DNA of 64,000 bases from Amyelois transitella (lineage: Eukaryota > Arthropoda > Insecta > Lepidoptera > Pyralidae), in contig NC_083514.1 of NCBI RefSeq assembly GCF_032362555.1, positions 10,711,001 through 10,775,000 on the forward strand. Reading direction: 5' to 3'. A model generated the notes under the pieces. The model saw nothing but the letters and a program-made list of their open reading frames with translations, was not told the DNA's origin and did not search any database. The position numbers were made by a program, and so were the translations under genes. Positions 33,581-44,527 of the stretch are shown here, piece by piece (the stretch's first letter is position 1; each line of letters starts with the position of its first letter).

Positions 33581-34902
33581 TACATTCAGTCAGAAAAGTA
33601 TCGGGAATGGATTATTTATTTATGGTTCCAAATTCAAATTTTTGTTTTTTTTGTTGTTGTTAGATTGGCACAACTGTTTTCCATTTTGGCGCGGAGTTTG
33701 AGTTGCATCTGTTGTTTACATTAAATACAGTGCTATTTTTAGTTATATCATATCTAATGTGTATTGCTAATTTCATAATGGATAAAAACTTCGAACAAAG
33801 AGTTTGTCTTAAATTTTGCATTGCCAATGGAATATCGTGTTCGGAGTCACTGAAAATGTTACAGAAGGCTTACAGTGAATCGACTTTATCAAAAACTCGT
33901 GCTTATGAGTGGTACAAAGCGTTCAAAAGCGGTCGAGATGTGATGGAAGATTTGCCTCGCTCTGGTAGGCCATCAACGTCTGCAACTGAAGTTAACATCG
34001 CAAAAGTGAAGGAAATAGTGACTGAAAATCCTAATTCAACTTTGAGAGAGATAGCCACCGAACTTTCTGTATCTCACGAGTCGATCCGTACCATTTTAAC
34101 TAATAATTTGGGTATGAAACATGTTGCCGCTCGGCTAGTCCCAAAAGACCTGAATTTTTTTCAAAAACTCAATCGCATGAGAGTCGCTGACGACATGCTA
34201 GAACGAGTCAATTCCGACCCAACATTCATGAAACGCATTGTTACTGGTGACGAGACGTGGGTTTACGAGTTTGACATGCAAACTAGTCAACAAGCTTCGG
34301 AGTGGCGCCTTCCAACTGAACCGAAACCGAAAAAACCACGCCAAAGTCGTTCAAAAGTCAAAGTCATGTTGACTGTTTTCTTTGACTATCGCGGTGTTGT
34401 GCACTCGGAATTCTTACCGGAAGGTCAAACGGTAAATAAGGAATATTATTTGAGTGTTATGCGGCGTTTAAGAGAGCAAATCCGACGAAAAAGGCCAGAT
34501 TTGTGGAAAGAAAATTCTTGGATTTTGCACCATGATAATGCACCTTCGCACAAGGCCATCATTGTGAACGAATTTTTAACCAAACACTCAACAAATACCA
34601 TCGAGCAACCACCATATTCACCAGATATGGCTCCAGCCGACTTTTTTCTTTTTCCTAAACTCAAATTACCACTTCGTGGCACCCGTTTTCAATCGGTAGA
34701 AGACATAAAAGAGAATTCGCGGCGAGAACTGACCTCAATTCCGGAAACAGCGTTTAAAAAATGTTTTGATGATTGGATTATTCGTTGGCGTAAGTGTATC
34801 GTTTCTAAAGGAGCATATTTTGAAGGTGATAAAATAAATTTGGATGAATAACAAACAGTTTGTGTATTATTGATCTTTTCCTGCTACTTTCTTGACAGAG
34901 TA
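33581..34902 (+). mobile_element. Mariner transposon, about 1.3 kb, imperfect terminal repeats
   Basis: The transposase is bracketed by imperfect inverted ends: TTCAGTCAGAAAAGTATCGG at about 33585 and, on the minus strand, CTCTGTCAAGAAAGTAGCAG ending at about 34900. About 21 of 29 positions agree. TA dinucleotides flank both ends (33581-33582 and 34901-34902), as expected for mariner target duplications. The size fits the family. Confidence 0.75.
33778..34851 (+). CDS. Mariner transposase, DD34D, full-length open frame
   Basis: This enzyme cuts and pastes its own element. The frame is 357 residues from ATG 33778, in line with the usual 345-355. A longer in-frame ATG at 33703 would add a hydrophobic stretch not expected of mariner, so 33778 is preferred. 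The N-terminal paired helix-turn-helix region includes SKTRAYEWYKAFKSGRDV and GRPSTSATEVN. The catalytic core has TGDETWV (first Asp), HHDNAPSHK (second Asp) and YSPDMAPADFFLFPKLK; exactly 34 residues separate the second Asp from the third, in APAD. The C-terminus reads WRKCIVSKGAYFEG. There is no stop or frameshift. Upstream lies the tail of a SINE A copy (33465-33545), apparently outside the element. The subfamily cannot be fixed by eye. Confidence 0.96.
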   Translation: MDKNFEQRVCLKFCIANGISCSESLKMLQKAYSESTLSKTRAYEWYKAFKSGRDVMEDLPRSGRPSTSATEVNIAKVKEIVTENPNSTLREIATELSVSHESIRTILTNNLGMKHVAARLVPKDLNFFQKLNRMRVADDMLERVNSDPTFMKRIVTGDETWVYEFDMQTSQQASEWRLPTEPKPKKPRQSRSKVKVMLTVFFDYRGVVHSEFLPEGQTVNKEYYLSVMRRLREQIRRKRPDLWKENSWILHHDNAPSHKAIIVNEFLTKHSTNTIEQPPYSPDMAPADFFLFPKLKLPLRGTRFQSVEDIKENSRRELTSIPETAFKKCFDDWIIRWRKCIVSKGAYFEGDKINLDE

Positions 34903-34989
34903 GTATGTCTAGACTAAAACTGAAACTCACATGTAAATTAGAACATAAATCCGGCTCAACATCTTAGGATGCAATCGGGACTAAGCAAA

Positions 34990-35110
34990 GGTGAGAGAGA
35001 ATGCACAGGTAGTTATTGCGCGCGCGCATCGTCTCAGTATCGCACATCGACGGCTGCGCATGCGCAGGCATCTGCGCCGGTGTCACAGGTCACCGCCCAC
35101 GCGCGTGGCT
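34990..35110. promoter_or_regulatory. CpG-rich patch with an NRF-1-like palindrome
   Basis: GCGCGCGCGC near 35020 and the perfect palindrome TGCGCATGCGCA at 35055-35066, the consensus of NRF-1/Ewg sites. No gene starts nearby. Regulatory function is inference only. Confidence 0.3.
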
Positions 35111-35137
35111 TACTTGGTAATTGAACACGATTGGTAC

Positions 35138-35312
35138 ATATAATAATCACGTCTGTATTCCATACGGGGTAGACAGTTTCTGGTGCAAGGTATGGAGATT
35201 CACTGATAATAACAGGATGCCCTTTACTTTAACTCTTTAAGAAACGCATACATTCATATAGTCACATCTATATCCCTTGCGGGGTAGACAGAGTCAACAA
35301 CCAACCCTTCAT
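35138..35312 (-). repeat. Two SINE A tails
   Basis: TAATCACGTCTGTATTCCAT with GGGGTAGACAG, then TATAGTCACATCTATATCCC with GCGGGGTAGACAGAGTCAAC. Confidence 0.65.
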
Positions 35313-36249
35313 ATCTTATCTAAGCAAATTTTTATTGCAGAATATAATATATAATATACCTACATGCAGAGTAAGTAGTGCCCTTGTACAAAATTTCTCC
35401 TTAGTATATGTACGTTCTATTCTTTTTTTTTCCTTGATGATATACTTTCTCTCCCGGCAAACGTTGTTTTGCATATTGTAGATATGAAGAATAGATGTTG
35501 GCCGATTTTCAGACCTCCTCAATATGCTCACAAAATTTAATGAGAATCCGTCAAGCCGTTTCGAAGGTTCACGGGAACGAACATTGTGACACGAGAATTT
35601 TATATAAAAGATATTTAAACATCAATATAATAACCGAAACGCGCAACTTTACGTTCTCGGACCCTAGACCATAACCCTTTAACCCCGCGCGCGGATAACT
35701 ACAGATAAATAAATCACCAACAGGTCCCCTCATATAGAAGGTCGTTGTGTCCGCCTTTACGTGCCGTCTTTGCTCTAAAATTTACGAAAAAATGTGTAGG
35801 TATAGATTTCAAATTTTTGGGTAGAATAATTTCATTATGTATCTCAGTTAAATTGAAATGAGATTAGTATCGATTTGGTATTAAATCAAAATATCCTAAT
35901 TGTAGTGCATAAATAGATAGACATAAGCTTTATTCACTATCACAAAAGGTACATTTGTTGGACACATACATAATTAACAGTAAAAAAACAATGTGGAGGT
36001 GCAATGTGCATGTATGTGCCACGGACAATGATGGACAGTGAAAAGGTCACTCAGCATAATGTCGCAGGTGAAGACACCGCGACGCTGATGATTCTGCCAG
36101 ACCCGCAGATGAGCTCAGCGAAGCCACGCGAAGAGATGAATGTACTAGTTATGGGGCGAGTGTCCTATAAGTAGTTCCTAGACATTCTTATCTTATCTAA
36201 AAGATAGTCCTTGTCGGAGAAATAAAGCATATTTTTAATCGAAAAATTT
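35313..36249. other. Gene-free stretch, possible LINE and LTR debris
   Basis: No gene. AAGCTTTATTCACTATCACA near 35925 looks like an antisense poly(A) LINE end. The segment about 36100-36240 has a TATA-like CCTATAAGTAG and AATAAAGC, reminiscent of a solo LTR, but no paired repeat was found. Confidence 0.3.
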
Positions 36250-36745
36250 GATTATTTTCATCTGTTTTCATAAACACGTTGCAGTTTACTTATTCTAAAA
36301 TAAACCAAGAACAACGGCACAATCCTATCCCAATCCCAAATACGAGTCTTCTTCCTCCTGACTTTAGTCCAGGTTGCATCCTCACCACTCTGGAGAGGAG
36401 CCCTAAGGTATGCATTTGACCATGGATTCTGAATTGGGTGAGTCAGGTTTTTACACGAAGCGACTCCCATCTGACCTCCGCCTTTCACTTTTAACCTTTC
36501 AAGGGTAATTAATCCGTATTGGATCGATCATGGTTACACATCCAGTTGCCTGAATGCAGGTTTCCTCACGATGTTTTCCCTCACCGTAAGAGCATCATTT
36601 AGTATTCGAACTAATGTACATAACTAAAATAGTTATCGGTACATGGGCGTGGTGGGATTCGAACCTATGCCTTAAAAGCGCAACCCGCTTTCAACCGGGC
36701 ACCTAACGACGACGCTCATCCTAGCTACAAGTATACTGTGTGAAC
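36250..36745 (-). mobile_element. SINE E, full length, tRNA-derived
   Basis: Antisense copy of about 490 bp. The head at the high-coordinate end shows GTGGGATTCGAACCTATGCC (box B antisense) and GGGCACCTAACGACGACGC (box A region). The body includes GTTACACATCCAGTTGCCTG and CTTCTTCCTCCTGACTTTAG. Confidence 0.8.
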
Positions 36746-37179
36746 TATGCTTCGAAATACCGCAAGGTTTCGCCCGCCCGCTGGGCGCTCAGCGCACACG
36801 TCTCACATAATTCCCTTATTACAATAATTTTAATAACTTTCCCTTTGTAACTTTACGCGCCATAAATAAATAGATTCGCGGAGAACGACTGCCTGAAGAG
36901 TTATGAAGCTACACTCGATAATAAAGTAGGAATTATGATATAGTGATGCACAATTGCACAACTATGAACCTGCTAAAGAGTTATGACGTCGCGGAGCTGA
37001 AAATTTACGCAGCTTCTCTTTCAAGTGCAAATGTTATAACTTTCCACAGTGTAGACTTGAGAATTGTTTGCGTAAGTGCCATTGGGAAGATTATTTATCT
37101 GCGATCATATTTAATCGTTCAATTTGTGTTCATCGGGTCAATGATGCAAGCTCAGAATTTACTGTTTTTGTCAAGTGGA

Positions 37180-37310
37180 AAGATTTACAGTCTGCCGGGT
37201 AGGCAGACTGTAAAAAAAATCCGGGAAGGAGGCTTGATTTGTAGATATATATGTATCATGCCTGTAGACAGAGCACAATGATGGAATTAATATTCAAAGA
37301 TGACAACCCA
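37180..37310. repeat. Short inverted repeat and SINE scrap
   Basis: CAGTCTGCCGGGTAGGCAGA reads as an inverted pair around GGGT (TACAGTCTGCC / GGCAGACTGTA). It is followed by a weak SINE A-like scrap (CAACCCATCGACTAAAATAA). Confidence 0.4.
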
Positions 37311-37404
37311 TCGACTAAAATAAATAATCCGAAATCGTATTTGCGCGGGAAACAACCAGTTGGTACACTCTTTTTTTTTTCACTGATAGTCTAGGAAGTT
37401 GAGC

Positions 37405-37745
37405 GTCGGTGGTCGAATCGATAAGGTGCCCGTGCGTGATACGCAGAAAAGCACAGGTTCGAATCCTACATCGGCCATGTACCAATGACTATTTTCGAAG
37501 TTATGTACCTACATTCGTTTGAATACTAACCGATGCTCTTACAGTGAGGGAAAGTATCGTGAGGAAAACTGCATATTCAGGCAACTGGATGTGTAACCAC
37601 AGATGCAATATGGATTAGGTTTACCTGCAAAGGTTGCGGAGGTAAGACGGGAGTCAATCTAGGATCCATTGTCAAAGGCATGCCCCGGGTTCCTCACCAG
37701 ACTGGTGAGGATGCAACTCGGACTAAAGCCAGGAGGAAGAGAGAC
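37405..37745 (+). mobile_element. SINE E, tRNA-derived, sense copy
   Basis: Head GGTGGTCGAATCGATAAGGT with box B AGGTTCGAATCC at about 37457, then GAGGAAAACTGCATATTCAG and GGACTAAAGCCAGGAGGAAG. Confidence 0.8.
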
Positions 37746-39690
37746 GTTCATGGATGTACCTTTTTAAAGCCAAGATGAATACCAGTGACCGTTCTGTGCT
37801 GCAGGGACCTTAGGTAACAAAACTTCTGTCTTGGTTTTACAAACAAAATTAAAAGTCCCATTTGCTTGTAACAAACACTACGCCCACATTAATTAGTGTT
37901 AGGTTCAGACTAAGTAAATCTTTTTAGAACAACGGTTCATTTTCCTCAGAGATCCGAGTCTTGAACACTAAAAGCAAGTATAAAACTCAATATTTATCCA
38001 CACTCGGGAACAGTTAGAACTATTTTAGCAAATATTTGAGCTCTAACAATGATCACTTAAAGCCATTGACGGACGAAACAACATTCCGTTACATTAGCAA
38101 GATTGCTTCCTCAATTAGTAGCACCAAGCAGAAAATCCTTAATATACAAGTGTGAAATATATGTTTGTAACTTAATAGCTATTTGGATTAAAAAGACCCG
38201 ATACCTAAGTTTAACATATTTTACCCTTAGTAGCTTTTTAGAATATCTATAGGATCTTCTTTGGACAAACTAGGTCTCTCAATGTGATATTTGTTTTTAT
38301 TTTAATCTATCTAGTCTATTTTAGTTTCAAGCGTCTAAGTATATATTGCCATTCGTGTAATGTTGTATCATGCCCTGAATTAAGAAAAAACGAGCCGAAA
38401 AATGACTATTGTTATAAGGAAGCTCAGCATTTCATTCGGTTTTTTAATATCCTACTTTTTATAACAACAGTAATACTACCTATGTGCAATTCCACTGTCT
38501 ATCTTTGACAGTTTCTGAGAAACAGTCTGTGACGAACGGACAGACGGGAGGCTAAAAAAGGAGTCTTTAGTGATGGAGCCCTGTTTAAAACGACCTGGAA
38601 GAACGGGCAGAGAAGTCTTAGTAAATTCACGTTTTATACACGTTGAAAGAAAATCGAGAACTGATTTATATTTTTAGTTTGACGCCCAAACCCGTATGCA
38701 GAAACTAGCACTGAAATAAATTACTACTGGTGCGGAATATGGTATTAGCAAACAAAACCATTATTTTGCTTCTCGAGGAGTCTATAAACCGACGAGGTGG
38801 TCGCAAATATTAACTCTTCAACGCCAATTTGAACGAAACAGCTTCCCTCTGCGCGTAGCCCGAGAGCTAGGTATACATATGTTCTTTTACATTTTTTGAA
38901 CATAATTAATAAATTTCGTAAAGGACTTAGATAGGTCCAATTTGAATACTTGTGAGCACAAGAAATCATGGCCTGTGCTGCCTTCAAATAATAGGACTTC
39001 TTAGTGGAAAATTTACTTAGCTTACTGTCACTACTTATTCCATAATTTTTCAATACATAACGCTGTTTAATTTTTCTTGGGGCGTATAAAATAAAATTAT
39101 TTGTGCGTACTATAGGTGCGTACGTATTTTTTTAAATAACGCCAGCGGAACGTGGGCTTTTAAAGGCATTAAGACATTATTATATGCATGTATTTAAACT
39201 TAAAAATCTTTTAACTTCCCTTAAAAGCTGTCAAGCTAGGGTCTTCTGACTACCGGCTGAGTAAAGGTTCCTACTAAAGTTGCAATGAAGAAAAAAACAC
39301 ACAATTAAACAATTTAATAACAAAAGTAGATGGGATCTCATACTAACATCCTGATCGAGCTAAGAACATAAATGTATACTGGAGGCTTCGTTTTGGAGCT
39401 GTGAAGTGCAGAAAACACTTCGTTTAATTGCTGCCTGCGCATACGCAGATGTGCTAATTTGAAACGTTTCAAAGCCCTAGAAATATTTCTGCAGTTGCAT
39501 CTTGGAACCGATGGCTATTCTCTTCGAATAGGTTGTTTTTGTCGTTTTGATACTCTGAAAATATTATTGGTAACTGTTTGCCATATAAAAGTACCTATGT
39601 AGGTATATTTTATTTTTCTTACTTCCCTGTCTCGAAGGTATCGATGTGTAGGAATGCAAGGTGTTCTGCCGAATAACGGTTAATAAGTCT
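37746..39690. other. Gene-free stretch
   Basis: No gene, RNA or well-defined repeat is supported. Short open frames (for example 38745-39053) have no recognisable motif. Confidence 0.3.
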
Positions 39691-39695
39691 TCAAC

Positions 39696-39914
39696 TTAGG
39701 TTTTCAAAAGTCTTGGACTCTTGACTTTTTCTTTCAATTTTTTTATAAATAATATTACATTTGCATATGAAATTGACGTCTGGTATTGGAGGAACAAATT
39801 GTTCTGTCGAATATTTTTTAATACATTTATTTTATCAAAGTAAGAACCATAATTATCTATGCACTTTTCCCATCTCATAGGTAGTTCATTGATCCCTTTA
39901 CTGAAAAAATCCAT
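39696..39914 (-). pseudogene. Mariner transposase C-terminal fossil
   Basis: The frame starts FFSKGINELPMRWEKCIDNY and continues GSYFDKI. This is the closing segment of mariner transposases (LPERW-KC------YF). Upstream catalytic motifs are absent and the remaining residues look like random extension, so it is a short degraded remnant, distinct from the intact element at 33.6 kb. Confidence 0.7.
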
Positions 39915-39932
39915 ACGGACCTACGGAACATA

Positions 39933-40195
39933 CTTATATACGGGACAAATTACAAACATTGAGTTAGTCTCAAAGAAAGTTCGAAACTTGTGTTACGAGA
40001 TAATAATAAAATAATATCTTACTAATATTATAAATGCGAAAATTTGTGAGTATGTCACTATGGATGTTTGTTACTCTTTCACGTAAAAATTACTGAACCG
40101 ATTACGATGAAATTTGGTATGTATTATTATTATCCCAGAGGTCCCGCGGGATTGATAGGGTTTCCATGCGGACGAAGTCGCGAGCGGCCTCTAGT
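39933..40195 (-). repeat. SINE D scrap followed by Family F1 copy
   Basis: SINE D tail sequence at 39933-40005 (ATATACGGGACAAATTACAA), then F1 at 40016-40195 (TCTTACTAATATTATAAATG to GACGAAGTCGCGAGCGGCCT), both antisense. Confidence 0.75.
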
Positions 40196-40199
40196 ATAT

Positions 40200-41200
40200 T
40201 ATATAATATTATCTCTTGGCACTTTTTGATATTTCCACCTGTCTCGGTTAGTGCTTCTTTTGGTTAATTTTATCTATTCAAGTACTATTTTTCATCTGAT
40301 ATCGCAAGCAATACCGCAGCAAAATAGTAACAGCAATTACGCAGAAACTTCAAAAACTATTGCTTCAAATTTTTATCAGGCGTACTAAGTGATCAAAGAT
40401 CATATTCTTAATTTAGGTATGCAAAGAATCTATTTGAAAGAAGAGTGTAATGTAAATAAATGGTCAATTAATGTTACCTATTTTTCATTATTTGATTTTT
40501 TACCAGTTTACCTGTCATCAGAATCTTGTACCTTTACTAATAAAACCATTAGTTCTCAATCTTGACCTTGGTTGACCGGCTGGTAAATAAGTTTGAAAAA
40601 AGAAATAAAACATATGAATAAAAACTATTATTTTTATTAATAATAAGTCGTCATTTATAAGTAATTAATTACTAACTTACGTTTACCACACATTTCCATG
40701 TTACCAGTAACAACCAGTAAGCCTCGTTATAGCATTATCAGCAAATTGGCGAAATATGTTATTATTTTTCTTGAAGTAAAATATCGACGTGACTCGGAAG
40801 AGAGTTTAAAAAAATAAACTTTAACCAGAGCTTATTTTTTTACTTACCCATCGCAATCTGATATTAAATCAAGTTTTAAGATTATATGAACAGATCCGAA
40901 TAAATAAGTGCAAATATTTCAAAGGTAGAGTAATATTCTAGCCATTTTGTAAAGAATAAAATTATTTTATAGATTTCCCATACAATTAAGTTATTGTAAA
41001 CGCTTGAATTGAATGATTTTCCATCAGTATATAGAGACTAAAGGAAAAACACACAACACTTTAAAAAGTTGTCAAAATATCCCAAAAAGCGGTAAAACTC
41101 AGTAACACAATCCTAAGGACAGAACTAGAAATTTTATATAACAAGAGTCATTTTGTCGCATTCCCAAACTTCCAAAATTAACCTAATATCTAGTGACCAA
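40200..41200. other. Gene-free AT-rich spacer before the gene island
   Basis: No gene or clear repeat is seen. Confidence 0.3.
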
Positions 41201-41204
41201 ACGA

Positions 41205-41338
41205 AACCGCCGAGCTTGCATGAAGAGAGTTTTGAATGTGGATGAAGCGAAGGAAATATGCAGAGATCGTGGCAAGTGGAAAGAGGTAGTCTCTGCCTAC
41301 ACCTGCGGGAAAGAGGCGTGATTTTATGTATGTATGTA
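41205..41338 (+). mobile_element. LINE C 3' end with C-terminal codons (reference copy)
   Basis: The frame MKRVLNVDEAKEICRDRGKW continues KEVVSAYTCGKEA and stops. An RDRxxW motif before the stop is typical of reverse transcriptase C-termini in non-LTR elements. The 3' end runs TCTCTGCCTACACCTGCGGG, AAAGAGGCGTGATTTTATG and ATGT repeats. Only the last ~130 bp are present, as expected for 5' truncation. Confidence 0.7.
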
Positions 41339-41649
41339 TCTAGTGACTATCAGATGTGCCCGGCGGGCAGACACGCGATTCGCTACACGCAAGAACGAGA
41401 CGAGGGGCATCATTTCAAATCCTGATTCCAGCATTAACTATCGCCTGAAAATATCACTGCCTTAGCAAAAATTTGCAATAATATATCATGGTTTCATTTA
41501 TCTTGAACAACGAAAATCCGAATAAGTTTGCATAAAACAATAGGCTAGCTGTAGCCGTGCGTGTGTGAACTCTCACCCTTAAAATATTTACACTTTATAA
41601 TATTTAACCTACAAAATGATAGCTATAACTCAGCTCAACTTTCAACACC

Positions 41650-44527
41650 TCATTTCGGCTTCGTTTCCTGATCGGTCACATATCTAATATAAATCGTATC
41701 CTCCGGCTTAGGGTCCTCAATTTGGGATTCATCTAATTGAGAACACGCTATAGCCAACGCTGAGCCATCGTGGGAGAAACTGAGAGAAGAAACGGCGGTG
41801 TTGTATCTGTGGAACTGACAGAGTCTCTTTTTGTTGAACCCGTCCCAGATGTTAACGTAACCGTCTGAACCGCCAGTGGCGAATGTATTGTACACGGAAT
41901 GGAAGCTTATTGCGTTGACCGGATAGATTTTTTCTAGACCTGAAAATAAACAATTAAATAATTACATAAAAACATGGAATCCGCTGGATATAACGAAAGT
42001 AACGAAAAGACTCTGTGTCGCAGCGGTTGTGCGTTTGTCTGTGACACAGTTAGTCACAGGTCTACTTTCTCTGATTAGCCTAGGTCTTGGATGTTCATCT
42101 ATATTTATAAGTAAGTATTTATTATAAAATATAGTAGTTATATTCTCAATCTGTGTAATTTGTCTTATATATGTTAATATTTTATATTATATTACTAGCT
42201 GTACCCGCGACTTCGTCCGCGTGGAATAGTTATTTTGGGCATAATTTATTTTTACGAGCAGCCTACTCAGCTTTATAAATTTTTATCAACATAAAAACGG
42301 TTCTAGTGACTTAATCTTAAAAGATAGACATATGTAGGTATATCTGTCTGTCTCTGGACATTTTTTTAGATTATTTCGAGAGGAATTATTAAGAATTATT
42401 AAATATTTAATATATTTAATAATTCTTTCATATATATATTTTTGGTATCTTGAACCGTTTTCGCAGCGCACGCAACAGAAGCCCTCAAGGATGAATAATT
42501 TTCCCTGTTTTTTTTCACATTTTCCATTATTTCTTCGCTCCTAAAAGTTGCAGCTTGATGTTATATAGCCTAAAGCCTTCCTCGATAAATGGTCTATTCA
42601 ACGCAAAAATAATTTTTCAATTCGAATCAGTAGTTTCTGAGATTAGCGCGTTCAAACAAACAAACTCTTCAGCTTTATAATATTAGTATAGATTACAGGA
42701 GACCCATATTACTGCGGCATCCTGCTCTCGTAGCATGGCAGCGCTACGCCGTTTTTATCGCGCGAAAAACTATCGCCGTTTCGCTTTTTATTTTGAATTG
42801 AAACGGGACAGCACTAGTTTCTTGGACTTGTTATTAATAGCATGTATGATAAGAAATAAAATATAATATGTAATAACACATACACATTTCAGTCAATGAA
42901 ATTCAAGCCAATTCTACTAATAAAAAATCACTTATAACGAATGGGGAGTTGTTCCTTGACTCTGTTAACTCTGAAAAACATCCGGACCATGCACAAGCAA
43001 TTAGTACAGCGAAGGTTCCTTCCACGAGCTTAAATCTTAATTTTCATTGAGCACAAAGTTCAACTTACCGCCATCTTTAATCCTATGACACTTAAACGCG
43101 TACTTCTTCTTCTGCACCTCAGGGTTACTATCAAGATATTCCACCGCCACTCGTCCCTCTATAGAACTCAGTACGTAGCCCTGCTTGTTAGGGAACACCC
43201 GGATGCAACGGGTCTGGTACTTCAGTGAGGATTCCCGTCTCTGATTCACGTGGCCCATGTTGCGGACGTCCCATACAAAGATCTTACGGCCTGATGTACC
43301 AACGACGAATTTTTCCCCAACTATACTCATTGTGTAGACCTGAAGTGTGAGAGAGAAATAGTCCACATTGAGATTTTGAATTTTGGTAGATCCTTATGAT
43401 AGCCTAGGGTTGTACTAAGAGATGATTTGCAGAACATTGTTTTAAGAGGCAAAACCTGGATGTAATCCAGATTATACATTTAAGTAAGTAAAAAAAATAT
43501 GTATATTAAATGTGCTCCTTTATTCTCTATTTTGGACGTGACAATGTCTTATAATTCGATTGAGCCAGCTGCACGCATGGAATAACATGACTCATGTGGC
43601 GTTACCTTGCACTGAGGCGTTCAATATAAGGCTTGAAGTGCAAGCGAGAGCTCGGAATGAGCAACAAAAAGGCACAATCGGCCTTCGCGTTCAGCAGCTT
43701 ATACCTCCTTCTCTATATACATACATTAAACAAATGAAATTAAAATTGTCTCTTGAAAAATGCTAACAATTGATAAGTATTTTCTTAAGACGTTGTCACT
43801 CACGTTCAACTAACGTCAGTAAAACCTAGTTTACAGACAACCGATTTTATTATCACTTTTTGATAAATGTATGCATCACTTACTGACAGCAACAACAATA
43901 ATAAATAGCCATATTCTTTACCTTTGCTAAAATTGAAACTGGGAACATGAAAATGAGACATTTCTTACCCTTTCATTCCCTTGGTTATATGTGCCAACAC
44001 AATTCGGCACGCGGCTATCCCACATCTTGACCGTGCCATCCCAGCTGCCTGTGAGTACCGTGTTCACCTCATTGGCAAACTCCACACAGCGAATTGCACC
44101 TTTGTGTTCTCCAAGAACCGTCTCTGTGGACGCATTCAAGTCATACATTTTGAGAGTTTGATCCAAACCACCGCTGTAGGAGTGTACTGCATCCTGCGAA
44201 TTTGGTTAAATTTTTATTGCTATCGACATAAGAATGACGTCCTTACAGATTAATTAAAAGAATTTGCGAAATTGATATAAAGAAGGTAGACTAGAGAGAT
44301 GTCAAAAAACTTACCCTAAAACAAACATCGAGAACAGGCAATTCATGGTTGTATTTATGGCGTTCCACGTTCGCAGTAACATCGTACAATCTTACGGAAC
44401 AATCCCAAGAAGATACCAAGAGATATTGATTTGATTTTGGTGCAAATTTCACACTTGATATGCAGTCTTCGGGGAGACTCTTCAATTTGAACTCGGTGCG
44501 GGACTCCGCAACCCGCGTCACTGTCAT
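41650..44527 (-). CDS. Bub3: Mitotic checkpoint protein BUB3 (WD40), four exons
   Basis: BUB3 is a seven-bladed WD40 propeller that binds the GLEBS motifs of BUB1 and BUBR1 and brings them to kinetochores in the spindle assembly checkpoint. On the minus strand the exons are 44527-44315, 44193-43969, 43339-43069 and 41939-41650. All junctions are GT/AG and phases agree (0, 0, 1), giving 332 residues against 328 in human BUB3. Family stretches visible are SSWDCSVRLYD and TGSWDGTVKMWD (blades), RRESSLKYQTRC and SSIEGRVAVEYLD in exon 3, and NTFATGGSDGYVNIWD with NKKRLCQFHRY in exon 4. The start is the first in-frame ATG and matches the usual BUB3 N-terminus shortly before FKLKSLPEDCISSVKF. Intron 3 (43068-41940) carries a tRNA-headed SINE and a copy of the CCCGCGACTTCG repeat. 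The gene diverges from the Sec71 gene. No defect is seen. Confidence 0.97.
42003..42175 (+). repeat. SINE D in BUB3 intron 3
   Basis: GACTCTGTGTCGCAGCGGTT and TTGTCTGTGACACAGTTAGT, then ATTAGCCTAGGTCTTGGATG and AGTATTTATTATAAAATATA. Box B is degraded. Confidence 0.75.
42195..42695 (+). repeat. Family F2 repeat with nested insert, in BUB3 intron 3
   Basis: The 5' part (AGCTGTACCCGCGACTTCGT) ends near 42245 and the repeat resumes near 42478 (GAAGCCCTCAAGGATGAATA), ending TTTATAATATTAGTATAG. The roughly 230-bp interruption includes a perfect 14-bp-arm AT palindrome at 42393-42425. Confidence 0.75.

Noticed and set aside
33703..33777. Upstream in-frame ATG of the mariner transposase
   Set aside because: It would add 25 hydrophobic residues not found in mariner enzymes. 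The ATG at 33778 gives the usual start.
36100..36240. Solo LTR
   Set aside because: A TATA-like box and AATAAA are present, but no TG...CA ends, target duplication or second LTR was found.
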